From Seiridium cupressi (lineage: Eukaryota; Ascomycota; Sordariomycetes; Amphisphaeriales; Sporocadaceae), in contig JARVKI010000027.1 in assembly GCA_036674765.1 (NCBI GenBank), forward strand, positions 186,001 through 250,000: 64,000 nucleotides of DNA, written 5' to 3'. The notes under the pieces were generated by a model. That model was not told where the DNA came from and ran no database searches. It saw only the letters and a program-made list of their open reading frames with translations. A program made the position numbers and the translations under genes. Below are positions 1-11,945 of this stretch, piece by piece; positions within the stretch are counted from its first letter, which is position 1; every line of letters starts with the position of its first letter.

Positions 1-33
1 ACCTGAACATAGAATCTATCTCCTATCAACCCA

Positions 34-1107
34 TCATGGACATGAGTATATCATGCAGAGGCTTCCTCCGCCAGGTGGTCCCTGACCCTCTGCTCCGCCA
101 CTGACATATATCTGTGTGTCTCCAGTCAGTCCTGCAATCAATCCCCCAACAGCAGCTCGAGCATGACGGGTACTCTGTATGTCACTGTCCGTATTCATTG
201 TATGCCGTTTCCCTCTGATCAGTCCGCTAGGATCGGCCTCGGCCTTGGCGAACACTTGTAGGACATGACCACCATCCCGATTGACTTCTCCCAATGCCTC
301 TACCACAGCCCTACCGTCGATCGCGTCCTCCATAAACGTAGACGCAGCCTTTAGTCGACCAGGCTCGGGTGAAGAGGCGAGAATGAGAATATGGCAGTCT
401 TCCAACTCCGCCCCTGAACTACAGCTGGCTGCCGCACTCCACGCTATGCCCGATTTGAGGGCAGATTCAAGTTCCGCTTCTGGGATCTCCCCCAGTGCCA
501 CAGCGACGCCCACTGCACTCGCATATCGTGACATGCCCATGGACTGATAGGTGTCGGAAGTAGGCGGCGTCCCTCCACTGTCTCTGATGGCTTGAATCTT
601 CGCATTAGTGAGTAGCGGACACTTGACTATGACGAGATGAATGGCATCCTTGGAAGACTCGAGCTCCTCGATCAGCAGTGAGACGGTCCTGTGGACTTCC
701 TTTGCCTGCTCAGCGGTGCCAACCTCGTGCGGCTCGAGCTTTCTCGTCCGGCCACTCGTAGCAAGCAATCCAGTGTTTGCGCCGTTGTGCTCCTTGACCA
801 CGAATGTGACGTGAGGACTCAGTACGCCTTCCGTGCCGCCCGAGAATACGCTGACGGAATCATGAGGCAGAAGCGGGTGCCAGACCATCGAGCTCAGTGT
901 CCGTGAGAAATCGTTAACGCAGCCATTTCCTACAACTCTTATAAGTGTCTGGCTTCCTCCAATTCATACGGGAGGTGGTTCACCTTCAGACTTCCCGATG
1001 AGGCCGACGACCTGCGACGCATCGTAACCCGCTTTCTGGAGCTCTCGGATTGGTGCAACATCAGCTGGCGAATCCACCCCGAATTTCAGAATATTTACAG
1101 GTGGCAT
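34..1107 (-). CDS. Ring-opening amidohydrolase, cyanuric acid hydrolase/barbiturase (AtzD/TrzD) family
   Basis: Two exons, 1107-984 and 929-34, with a 54-bp intron (930-983); the splice joins GAA-G to GA-AAT and restores the family motif KSEGNGCVNDFSR. The product is 339 aa, close to the usual 350-370 for AtzD/TrzD enzymes, which hydrolytically open cyanuric acid or barbiturate rings. The family has three homologous sub-domains, each giving a Ser-Lys pair. All appear present: Lys39 (GKSEG) with Ser71 (FSGGTEGVLSPH), Lys about 144 (VIVKCP) with Ser about 212 (SCSSGAE), Lys about 270 (FAKAEA) with Ser about 318 (YVSGGAEGQGPPGGG). No signal peptide is seen, so it is probably cytosolic. The start is the only ATG opening the N-terminal motif. 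It is transcribed away from the regulator at 2458. Substrate (cyanuric acid, barbiturate or another imide ring) cannot be told from sequence alone. Such enzymes are mostly bacterial, so ancient transfer is possible. Confidence 0.9.
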
Positions 1108-2457
1108 GATGTCATATGGGACTAGGTGGAGTGCAATCGTGCAGATTGCTGTACCATATGTCTGTCCGTTCGTCTGATCTGCCTATGAAGTCTAATTCAG
1201 TTGCTAATGCAGCACGACGGCCACGGCACTAAGTTCATGGTGTCAGAACGGAAATGGCCAAGGATCCGGAATATCCTGCATCTTATCTGCCTGAATGGGG
1301 CAAAACTTGATTCTGATGTTACCCCGCTTATTGTTTGTCACCGATTGGTGTCTAGGGGTTATGCAGCAGACGGATATATATCATCATCATGAGATATAGT
1401 CACAGCTACATGGTCCATCTATGGTTCCACCTGTATGACTTAAACTTAGCTGGGATCTTGCGATTGCCATCAATATCAGCTTCAGACTTTCCACCTCACG
1501 AGTTTTGCCTCTCAGTCTAGCACTTTATTGAGTTGGCAGCACAAGTCTTAGACTGGGTCATCGTTTCATCCCAAAGCCCGACAATCTGGATGTACCGGAT
1601 TGGGCACATAGATAAATTGTCCTTGGACTTCACGTTTCTCATAAATGACTGTAGCCACATTCGTCAACTCGGAACTAGTGATTCATCTTGGCCCACATCT
1701 ATATTGATAAAATGCGCATGGGATCTAACATTGACACAGAGCAGTATACATGTCCATTGGATCAAGACATCACGTTGCCGCAGATTAGGAGGATCAGTCG
1801 ATTGGTGCTATCAGATGAATTTCCAATATTGAGTTTCGATCACCATATCCCTTTCGTCAAGCCGTAGTTTTACAATCACAAGGACAGAACATGCAGTGGC
1901 AGAAATGAATAAGATATCAATTCACGGAGGCAACCAGGTCCTATCGAGTGTACCGACAAATAGAAGTATATAGCTCGACCGTTACCATTTAAATGCATAG
2001 CTACTGCTGTCATTAAAATAAAAATACGGACTATTGTTTAACTGGATGCTCGTCTGCCTTGAGGGGCAACGACATTAGGGCGGTAAAGTCTCATAGTGGA
2101 GTCAAACGGGTGCATTGCACTGGCCCAATAAACTGGAGGAAACCTAGGTACATTAGTGCTAGAGCCATAGCACTAAAATCAGCCCTGGAAGGATTGAAGC
2201 AGGCCGAAGGATCCGTGCGCTCACTACAATCCTACGCTGGGGAAAACTTGTGGTGCCTACAATGTAATGCCACTGTAACTACATTACTCATTGCATCCCA
2301 AAATATGGAACAACATATCGGGTCTAAGCAATCTTAGGAGATCTAATCCAAAGGCTGAATCAGACTGCCTGATGCGCCCCGTGTTATGTCATGTTCCTCG
2401 AGATGGATAGCAGATGAACTGATTTTTAGGCAACCCTTAACTGGAGATCTGATCGAC
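1108..2457. other. Intergenic, divergent promoter region
   Basis: This lies between the amidohydrolase (minus) and the zinc-cluster regulator (plus). Only short, unconvincing open frames are present and no RNA gene or repeat was recognised. It should hold both promoters. Confidence 0.5.
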
Positions 2458-3845
2458 ATGTCCTCTCAAGACGAACCCCGACGCGCGAAAGTCGGCTTCA
2501 AGAAATCACGAAACGGCTGTTTAATATGTAGGAGACGGCGCGTCAAAGTATGCCCAGTAGCACATTCTCACAGCCAGACCATTGACAAAAAGCTCTGCAG
2601 TGCGATGAAACGAGACCATTGTGCGGCCAATGCTGTCGCTTGAAACTTGACTGCGCCTGGTCGGCAAAGAGCCCAAGCGCGCCTACGGCCACTGGCGCAC
2701 GAGAGCCGCACCCTCTACCGGACGTGTCCAACAATGCTTCGAGTATGGAGTTGACGTTGGATACCTCTCGAGATGTAGGAATGGAAATCGCTGGAGGGCT
2801 CACCGAAGTCCTAGGCCGAGGACCGGCGGATGTCGCTAGCTTTCTCAATGCTCTTGACCAGCAACATGTCGATATCCCAGAATCTCGCGAACGACGCATC
2901 TTGGAACATCGCCTTATGCAGAACTTCTTGCATAGACTATCTAACCCTTTCCCGACAAATCCGGCCCAGGAATGGACGGATCTGTGGTCGAAGACTGTGC
3001 CCTCTCTAGCTTTGGACAACGACAATCTGCTGTACGCGTTGTTGTCATCCTCAGCCACCCACCTGTTGAGGGACAACCCAGAAGACGCAGAACTCTTTGC
3101 CGCCCGGCAGAACTACCTGATTTTAGCCATGCGCGAGCAGCGGAAGGCTGTCTCGAATCTGACTGTGGACAAGACAGATGCCGTCTGCTTCACCTCTCTC
3201 GCAATCTTGATCAACTCCTTTGCTATGCTACAAGAGCGGGACCTTAGCCCCTACTCACCACCAATGGACTGGATTTACATGGGGAGAGGAGCTGGAACCC
3301 TCATTTGGGCGAGTGTTGATGCCATCACGAAACCAGGAGCGGCAAGCCAGTTGAGCTTGCCGATCATAGCTTTCTCGTATCCTTATTTTGGGCATGATCA
3401 GTCCTATTGGAATCCAGAGTTCAGGAAGAATTTCACTGGGCTGCTTACTCAAACAATTGCGTCTGGCGATAACCGGGACTCTGAAACTCGGGAAGCGTAT
3501 GAGAAGACTCTCAGCTATATTGGATCGATACAGAAGGCCATCGACAGTGGCGAACCGGAATATGCTATCTGTAGGCGCATTCAATTCTTCTCCATCATTG
3601 TTCCTGAGAAGTTTGTTCAAATGCTTGGTGAGCAAAGACCCCGAGCACTGGTGGTTATTGCACATTTCTTCGCAACCGTTGCACAGGTTGGTGGAGTCTG
3701 GTGGCTGGAAGAAAGCCCGACTGGTGCGAAGCGAACCGCGACGCGAGAAATCGAGGCAATTTATACTGTCATCCCGGTCGAGTGGCATGGTCATATGGTA
3801 TGGCCTCTAGATAAGGCAGGCCTAGGAAGAGCCGACAACTTCTAA
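2458..3845 (+). CDS. Zn2Cys6 fungal transcription factor
   Basis: Two exons, 2458-2547 and 2601-3845, with a 53-bp phase-0 intron (GTATGC...CTGCAG) that falls inside the zinc cluster. Joining them gives the complete binuclear cluster, CLICRRRRVKC followed by DETRPLC-GQC-CRLKLDC, near residues 21-48. The product is 444 aa from this start; an in-frame ATG at 2386 would add 24 residues. The rest looks like the usual fungal regulatory domain and ends with WHGHMVWPLDKAG, as in sterol-regulator-like (UPC2-type) zinc-cluster proteins. Expected role: nuclear, DNA-binding regulator at CGG-containing sites. Its divergent neighbour is the amidohydrolase, which makes that gene a candidate target, but this is inference. 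Its stop lies 47 bp from the stop of the convergent gene at 3893. Confidence 0.88.
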
Positions 3846-3892
3846 CAATGATGCACTCCGCATTGTTGGGTTCAGGGAGAACACGATACTAA

Positions 3893-5519
3893 TTAGCGCT
3901 GTCGCTGCTGATACGAAGCCAATAAAGTTTCGCTTGCAGCCAGCTGCTCCTCGGTCGGTCGTTGAACTATCATGAGATAGAGTACGTCCTATTGTCATAT
4001 TAGCCGCGGATCGGTACAGTATATCAGTCGTCAGTATACCTACGTCTTGCAAGAACTTCTTAGCCCCTTGGACCAAACTTAGAGGACCAATTCCTCCTAG
4101 CCCATTCCCGGCCGCCAACCCTCTACCTTCCTCGCGACGCTGTCGGATAGCTTGACCTCGACCTCCTTCCCGCGAGATACCGAGACCCCTTGAGTTTGAC
4201 CCGGAGTCTCTGTGGCCAAGACCACGGCCCCGTAATGACTCGATACCTCCTCGACCTCTAAACCCTTGTAGGTGGCCCCCGGTCAAGAAAGCTATGGGAT
4301 CACCACTACTAGCAGGATGATTTGGGTCTGCATATCTGGAATAAAACTCCTCCTTGGGAGCTGCAGTAGCCATTTTACTCTCCGGGTTCTCGCCAGCCCA
4401 CTTCGCTCTTGCTCTCTTGTCAAGATAAGACTCCACGAAGGCGCCTCCGTTCTTGATCGCAGACTGTTTCTTTTTAGTTTCGCTGGGGCCCTCGGCCTCT
4501 GCGGTCATGAGATCATCCAGCACTGGAAAGGTTAAAGGTGCAGTCTCTGGGAACTCGAATGACGTTGCACCGCTTGACTGTGACAGCTTGTGCTGTGTGT
4601 TCTTCCACCACTTGTCTTGTGTTTGACTGGAAGCCTTGGCTATAGACGAGTTCATAGTGAAGTCGACGTTCGGCATCAGCTCCCCTGGTTTGCTTGGCCG
4701 CCATGTCATCACCAGGGCGATCAAGCCTCGAGGAGTAAAGTATGACTGGTTCATGTCATCGAGAAACTTGTTGGTTTTAGTTCGGCTATGGACCTCGCTC
4801 GTCGTATCGGCGGCCAGCTTGACTGCTGCTGAGATGATCATCGTGAACGGCTCGGGGACGGCATTTCCAGCTAATGATGCAAGGTTGATGGCTTGAATCC
4901 AGGGCGATGGCTCGACCGCTTTGTTAAGGTTATCGAGGAATTCAAGGAATGCTGGTTGGTCAATGCCGACGTCTTCAAGAATGGGTGCATAAGCACGAAC
5001 GAATCCGCGCGTACGAGCGCCGGGCCTTCGTTGAGTCAAGACCACGGGCATGGCAAGTTGATAGAGGGTATCTGGAGTGGGTGGAGGATGATGTTGCAAG
5101 AAGGAGTCAACAACCTGAAGTCCGTCTCCTGGGTGTTCAAAGACGGCGTACGATGGCGGCTGCCCTTGAGTGATTTCATCTTGTGCCTCGTCGAGTTTCC
5201 AAGCCGATTCGTCCATCCGTCGGGACATATTCATATCCTCCTCATGTGCTAGTTCGTATACGGGTTGTTCAGGCAATTCTGCACTCGTATCATTCGAGGG
5301 ATCTCCCGCCTCGGTAGTGCTTCCTGCGGCTGGTTTCTGCTCTCCTGAGCGAGCCTTTTTCTCTTTTCGATGATGGTAGCTCTCAGAAGCAAGGCCCATG
5401 CCGGTTGCAAGACCTTTGAAGATTAGTCCCACTGGACCGTCGGCAGCTCTGCCAATGCGTCTATTTCGACCACCATCATCACCTGTGCTCTGACCTCTGA
5501 ACATATTGGTCGTAACCAC
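3893..5519 (-). CDS. Conserved fungal protein of unknown function, RG-rich C-terminal part
   Basis: The large exon 5519-4044 is followed by a 55-bp intron (3989-4043, GTAGGT...AATAG) and a last exon 3988-3893 that encodes DVLYLMIV and ends at TAA. Reading straight through the intron would give a longer, spurious tail overlapping the neighbouring gene. The product is 523 aa. An N-terminal low-complexity part (about 1-160) precedes a globular, conserved-looking middle (about 165-290; FLDNLNKAVEPSPWIQAINL, FTPRGLIALVMTW), then a charged linker, an RG/GRG-rich stretch (about 420-470; GFRGRGG, SLRGRGLG) and a short conserved end. RG repeats suggest RNA or protein contacts or arginine methylation. 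No enzymatic motif is recognised. It is convergent with the zinc-cluster gene. Confidence 0.8.
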
Positions 5520-6925
5520 GGTGCGGACTTATACTTGGAGTCGATCGAATACTGATGAATGTCTTGGTTGAATTTGGGGAGAGGTTCTCTAGTATAATGG
5601 AACATGCAAATGGGAAGATTGAGATGATGGCGTTGCATGCCAGGCAGCCGAAAATACAGAGGAGAGAGGCTGTATTTATCTCCTTCTCAATCTTCAGTGA
5701 GTGAATATTTCCGACATCTATAATTCTTCACCCGAGTGCGAAAGAACCACGACAACGCCAGCAGCAATGGAGCTACCGAGCAAGGGGTGGGCGGAGTACC
5801 CATAAGCACGACACTAATGAAGGGTTAGCACAATTCATATATCAGATCTGATTGGCCATCGTTCTCGTTCTCGTTCTCCCGCCCTGCGCCGCAGTCGCCC
5901 CACCGGCCCATACCCCCATCCCTATCGAAAATCGTGGGCAAGTGGCCAATGAAAGATGCAGATATAGACCCATTGCAATAGAACGAAACGATAGAATCGG
6001 TCAGCTTGTTCGGGGCACTGATATTCTGGGTTTCTGCGTAATCCATGTTGCGATGTCATGGAATCAACCCAACACTTGAATCTTATCACAGGATAAGGCC
6101 TAATAAAACTTATCCTAGCACTTACGTGCTAATGGTATTTTTTTTTTGGCGCAATTAGTACTGCGACGAATCTCACCCGGTACATCCCATTCGTGGAAGT
6201 ACGGCACGCTGCGGAAAGGCGGTAACCTTATCATCACTCAAGATCGAGGACACAGTCCACGAAATATAGGAGCTGGGAATGGGAAAGCACCGGTACCCCA
6301 TCCTTGTCTGCATAATTGTCGCAGCGATGAATTACGATGAGTTTGTTCCATGTGGAAAACTTCTGCTCACTGGTTTGGACAACTAATGGGGGTGAGTATT
6401 TCACCCCACGCGCTAAGCCTTGCTGTGCTATACTACCGCCAAGCTCAGTGCGTCTTAGAACGCCTTGGCAGCAATTGTGTGATGTAGTATAAAAGTCGAA
6501 CAGAATACGCTGCAGGCATTTGCTATTTCCCCATGTTTTAAGCCGTCATACGTGTCTCATGTCTACGCAATAGTTAAGAGACATCATTTTCTGCCAACAT
6601 TTTCATGCATAGTGAGTCTTCAGCCGCTGATCGCTCTGTAGGAAAGCCGTAACCTAGATTACTGCACTAAGATCAAAATTTACGCTGACGATGAAAATGA
6701 CTTGTTGAACCGAGCTTCGTCTTGACTCTATGCCATACAAGAAACCTGGCCATTATCAATATCATCATTTTTGTTGCCAAGTAAGAATTAATCAGCATTT
6801 CTATGTAGATGAAGTTCTCCGTATGGAATAGTTCGATTTGTTTCGCAGCTTAGCGGGTGGTTGTAGATCATTCCCTCATGTGCTCTGACTTCCGTCGTAA
6901 TCCATTGTCATAAGCCGAAGAAAGT
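5520..6925. other. Intergenic region, 1.4 kb
   Basis: It contains the promoter of the minus-strand orphan gene and the 3' flank of the ABC transporter. A T10 run lies near 6138. No convincing frame longer than 75 codons, RNA gene or repeat was found. Confidence 0.5.
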
Positions 6926-9900
6926 TCAATGCCCAATCATCTGGTGCAGAGCGTTCTGCCGATAGGTTTCGCTGATTTCCATCAGCTCCTCATGTCTGCC
7001 CTTGGCCACGATATTCCCTTCGTCCACAACGAAGATCACACCTGCCATCTTGACCGTCTGGAGTCTGTGAGCGATGGCTATCACAGTAGTCTTCTCGGCT
7101 GCTCGCCTCAGACTGTTCTGCAACGCCCTCTCGCTCTCGGCATCGAGCGCGCTCGAGCTTTCGTCGAGTAGTAAGAGCTGCGGCTTTCGGACCAAGGCTC
7201 TCGCGATGGCAATGCGCTGACGCTGACCGCCAGAGAAATGAGTTCCGTTCGCTCCACATTCGGTATCATAGCCATTCGGAAAGGACATGATCGTGTCGTG
7301 GATATTGGCGAACCGGCATGCCTCTTCAATGTCTTGATCCTCCACCTTTTGGTTTCGACGAGCACCCAGGCTAATGTTGAATCGTACACTACCGTCGAAC
7401 AATGCACAGTCCTGCGGAACCAATGATATACAGTCTCGGAATTGGTGGTCATCGTAACCAGTTATTGCCCTGCCATCAAGCTCGATAACTCCTTCGCTTG
7501 GATCGTAAAGTCGTTGAATTAGCCGTAGTATAGTGCTTTTTCCCGACCCAGACGGTCCGACCAGTCCGCAAAACTGACCAGCTTGCACCTCAAAATTGAT
7601 GTCCTGTAGAACTGCAATATCCGGTCGCCCGGGATAGGCAAAGCCGATGTCCTTGAACTTGATGCTTGTACCTCGATTGGACGCATTGACCGTGGATTTT
7701 GATTCGACGAGCGGCTCGACATCCACATTTCCGGTGTTTTTGGTTACAGCGGCCAGTGATTTGAAAGAATCATTCCACGATTCTTTGAAATCCAAAATGT
7801 TGAAGATCCGGCGCGCGGCGGACCAGGCTCTTGAGACTTCAGGGATAAGCACAAGAAGTTGCCCCCACATTTGAGCCCCGACGAGGATCGCCACCAGAAC
7901 AATCAGGAACTGAGTTTGTGAATACTCCCCTTTGATGATGAGGTTGGACCCCCACCAATAGGTAAAAGAATAGAGGAAGTTTCCAGTGCTGAAGCCAAGA
8001 GCAAGCCATAGATTAGCCAATGTACTTGCTTTCATGACATCCCTGTTTGGGCCTTTCAAGATCCTCTTGTAGCTTTCCATGGTAACATCCTCAATTGACA
8101 GGGCAGCTATAGTCTTGATGGAGTTGACCGAAGCCACTGCAACCCCGATTGCCTGGGCGTAAGCATCGGCATGCTTTTTCTCGAAATTTGATAGTGTTCT
8201 CAGCTGCATCCAACCGGCTGCAAGGAAGATAGGGCAGATTGCTACGCAAACCACCGCTATCTTCCAGGCAATAATGTGCGAAAGGATGATCGATACAACG
8301 ACATTGATGATGACTGCCATAATTGTTCCTATGATTGACCCGCTCAAACTGCCTAGAGCAGCTGCGTCTTTTGTGATAAGTGACAAGAGGGTGGATGGGC
8401 TGCGATCCCCAGTTTCATGCCAAGAAAGTGTCTGTTTGAGGAGTGACTGAAAGATGTTTACCCGCGTGAGATACACCAAGCTCTCAGCCACATATCCGAA
8501 GGCAGACCAGCTTGCAAGATTAGCAGCTCCTTCAGCAAGCGCTAGAACGAGATACATCAATGCGAGGAAGCTTCCTCTGCTTGAAGTGGTGCTTGGAGGG
8601 GTACAAGGACTGGCTATGCCAATGGTATTACCAAAGGTGACACCTGAAGCCGAGTAGGTACAGCCCACGATGAAGGCTGCTGCAAAAGCGACCGTCAGCC
8701 ACAGCAGATATGGCCTCAGTATGCGAGCCAGGAGTCTGACGATGGTCCATTCAGCTGCTGCATCGGCGGCTTGCTGAGGTACTTCCTGCTCGGGTGCCAC
8801 TGGCTTCTTAATTGTAACATCCTTCTCTGACGCTGTAACTGTGTACAGCGTATCTATGGTCGAGCTTTCATAAGATATACGACTGTCGATGGAGCCTCTT
8901 GCGTGCCGTGGCGCGCTGCTCTCGGTGCTCAGATTCTGTAGCTTGACTAGCCGCGCATACTGGCCACCCATGGCAAGCAGATCGGTATGGTTGCCTTGTT
9001 CAAGCACGCCACCGTCCTTCATCACGACAATATTGTCTGCGTTCTTGATGGTCGAGAGTCTATGGGCGATAGTGATTACCGTTCTCCCTTGTGCAACACG
9101 GTCAATAGCGTCTTGTACTCTTTTTTCGCTGGCAGAATCAAGCGCTGCTGTCGCTTCGTCCAGGATCAGGATGCTGGGATCCTTGATCAACGCCCTAGCT
9201 AAAGCTATACGCTGTCGTTGCCCGCCACTGACGAGCTTACCGCTCTGGCCAACAACTGTACCAAAACCAAACTCTTGTCGGTGCACGAAGGTCATAACGT
9301 CTGCCATCTCAGCTGCTTCCACGACTAACTGGGCAATCTTGGAGATTGCCAGCCCATACGCATTGGAAGCCGTGTCAAAGGATGTCCCATGCCGGAGGTC
9401 ATCTGCGACTCGCGCTAGATCAGGACCAAGAAGCGCTTGCCCAAGCTCCTTCAGTTCTGGTTTGAGTGCATTTGACAGACCCAGGGCGATGTTTTCAAAG
9501 ATAGACACATTGAAGAGTGAGGGTTCTTGAGGGACCAAGCTCATGAATCCTCTCAAGTTCACGACATCGAGCGAGGAGATCGAGTGACCTGCTATCAGGA
9601 CGCTCCCGTCTGCTGGATCGTATAGTCTGCACAGGAGGCCGGCAAGAGTTGATTTACCACTACCAGAGAGACCCACAATTGCAGTATGCGACCGTGCTGG
9701 GCAAGCGAACGTGACGTTCTCGAGGACCTTCACATCCGGCCGGGAGGGATAAGAGAATGTCACGTTCGCAAAATTGACGCGTGCTTCGGTATAATGCTGC
9801 AAGCGCTCGCCCTTGCTTTCTGATGGACTTATCTGTGGCTGAATTTCCATGTCTTTTTTCAGCTTCAGAAAGGAAGTGATCGCTGTGCCGAAGATGGGCA

Positions 9901-10990
9901 GAAGAGGTGCAACTTGACCAATCATGGTACAGGCTGTGCAGGTTAGATTCAACTAAGCGAACAACACATTGGCGATTCGAAAGGAACTCACCATCGACAA
10001 CCAAAAGAACTACAGTATAGATGGCTCCTACAGTGACGGCTTCCCCAGTCTGCTGGTGGGCCGCAGCTATCGCTTTAGTTCCTTGCCAAAATGCAAGCGC
10101 GTTGGCTGAGAAGGCCAGAAAGTACAGAAACCCAGATTGAGCACCGATGTATACACTCTTCTTTATGCCCCATGTCTTCGCTTTCGACATATGGCCTGTG
10201 AATTTCGTGCCTAGCGGACGCTCCGCACTGAAGGCATGGACAACAGCGACATGATTAAGAGCTTCGGACGCTATGGAGGACGCGGCGTCGATAGCATCTG
10301 ACATTTGGCTCCCGTATTTCTGGGTGAGATAACCGCACATGAGGGAACTGAAGAGCATCGTTGGTATCAAGTAGATAAGCATGGCAGTGAGTTTGGTGTA
10401 CTCGATAAAGCCGACGACATAAGCGGTGATCAGAAAGGAGATGGAGGACAGGAATATTCCGACCTTTTCTGAAGTGCCCGTTTGAATTGCTTGAATTGCG
10501 CCGCTCAAGCGGGATGAGATCTCGCCTGCATGGCGTTTGTCAAAGAACTCTGCATCTTGTCGCAGCAAGACCGAAAAGTATTTCTCCTGGATCCTCTGCG
10601 ATAGCCGTTGACTTTGCAGAGACCAAAAGAGGAGATAGCCGTAGACTAGGAAGAAAGCACCAATGCCCAGGTACACCAATTGTAGCACCTTCTTGTTGTT
10701 TGCGTCCCTATAAGAGTCGGCCGTGCCACTAGATGTTGCCTCACACGTGGCGTCGTTCATGTTATCAACGAGATTACCATAAAGAATACCCATCAATGGG
10801 AACGGCACACCTGCGCCGATTGCACATAGAGTGCCGGCTAAGATGAGACCGTAATCGATCCATGTTGGGTTTGCATAGAAAAGCAGCTGGAAGAAGCCCG
10901 AGAACTGCTGTGCAGACTTCACGATGGTTTGTTAGAGACACTGAGAAGCGACCGCTCATTCGGTGCCCAACTTCGTTGACTTACAGGCAT
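6926..10990 (-). CDS. Full-length ABC transporter, ABCB/MDR1 (P-glycoprotein) type
   Basis: Proposed exons are 10990-10985 (ATG CCT only), 10907-9992 and 9933-6926, with introns of 77 and 58 bp. Phases agree and give 1309 aa. The order is TMD1, NBD1, TMD2, NBD2. NBD1 (about 360-600) has Walker A GLSGSGKST, signature VSGGQ and Walker B ILILDEA. NBD2 has GPSGSGKST, FSGGQ and LLLLDES. TMD1 begins with IDYGLILAGTLCAIGAGVPFPLMG, as in fungal multidrug exporters. NBD1 carries a longer helical segment than usual between NIALGL and the signature. Expected role: ATP-driven efflux of hydrophobic compounds across the plasma membrane. The N-terminal mini-exon is the weakest part of the model; exon 2 is closed upstream by an in-frame TAA, so a splice there is required. 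It could export a product of neighbouring genes or be a general drug pump. Confidence 0.9.
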
Positions 10991-11945
10991 AAGGATCTCG
11001 ATACAAATCAGCGGCTGTTTGAGTACTGTAATCAATGCCTCTCTTCCTTGTAGCTCGTCGCACTTGGTTGTCCGTAGCAGCTCTGGGCCAGTTTCCTTGG
11101 TCGCCAGTGTCGTCATAAGAAGGTAGAGGGGAAATGCAATTTGCATGGGCAGAGCGTGAGATGCGACACCGCCCCAAGAACTCCGGAAGGCATGTCTGGC
11201 GAAGTGGCTGGCCCTGGGCTCTGCAGGTACCGCACTGCACCCCATACAACACCCCAGCGTTATGGAGTTGCACGTTGCACAAGGTCAGCACAGAATCAGA
11301 CCGAGTAGGATGGTAGTATAGCCAGACGAGCTTATAGAACTTGTTGCGGAAGTATTAAGGAATCTCACTGTGCATCTGCAGTAACAGAAGGGCTGTCAAT
11401 GCCATTCACAGCAGCTCCTATCGTACCCAAATAAGCATCATCAACGCACATAGTCGTGCGAAAAGTTGGGGAATAACTTTTATCAATCTGATCTTATCTC
11501 CGTGCAACCCGCACGATTCACGTTATCTGTTAGATCTAATCAGATGATCAGCTCATGAGCTAAGACATGAGCGGTTATTCACATCCGAGAATGGAGTCCT
11601 GGCGGGGCGCTGGAGGCGCCGCTCTCACTGCTTGAATCCGTGCAACCAATATGCAATGCCGTGACTGTCTCATTGGCTACGCTCCCTCGTCGGCTCTCCG
11701 CTCGGCTGCAATGGTGCCCAACAGGATGCCTGCAGCGGCACCAGAACCATCACTCTCGAATGAGAGTAGCAGAAGTCTTGCAGATGCATCCGATTGCTAA
11801 TGCCTTGGAGCGGAGGTGCTCGCAAAATTCTCCGGAAGTTCTGCACGAGGGAAAATCGTCTCCGTGGCAATTGACCCACACTATTGCAGACGCAAGTATT
11901 GTAAAGTCTGGAAATCGTGCCTAGTATCGCGCACTATTGTGGACC
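10991..11945. other. Intergenic, divergent promoter region
   Basis: This separates the ABC transporter (minus) from the GNAT gene (plus). Several 60-110 codon frames occur near 11.0-11.3 kb and 11.6-11.9 kb but none resembles a known protein. Confidence 0.45.

Noticed and set aside
3822..3892. Overlap of two convergent genes
   Set aside because: It disappears once the orphan gene's last intron (3989-4043) is removed; its stop is then at 3893, 47 bp from the regulator's stop.
8889..9530. 213-codon plus-strand frame
   Set aside because: Antisense of the ABC transporter's first nucleotide-binding domain; composition and position show it is a shadow.
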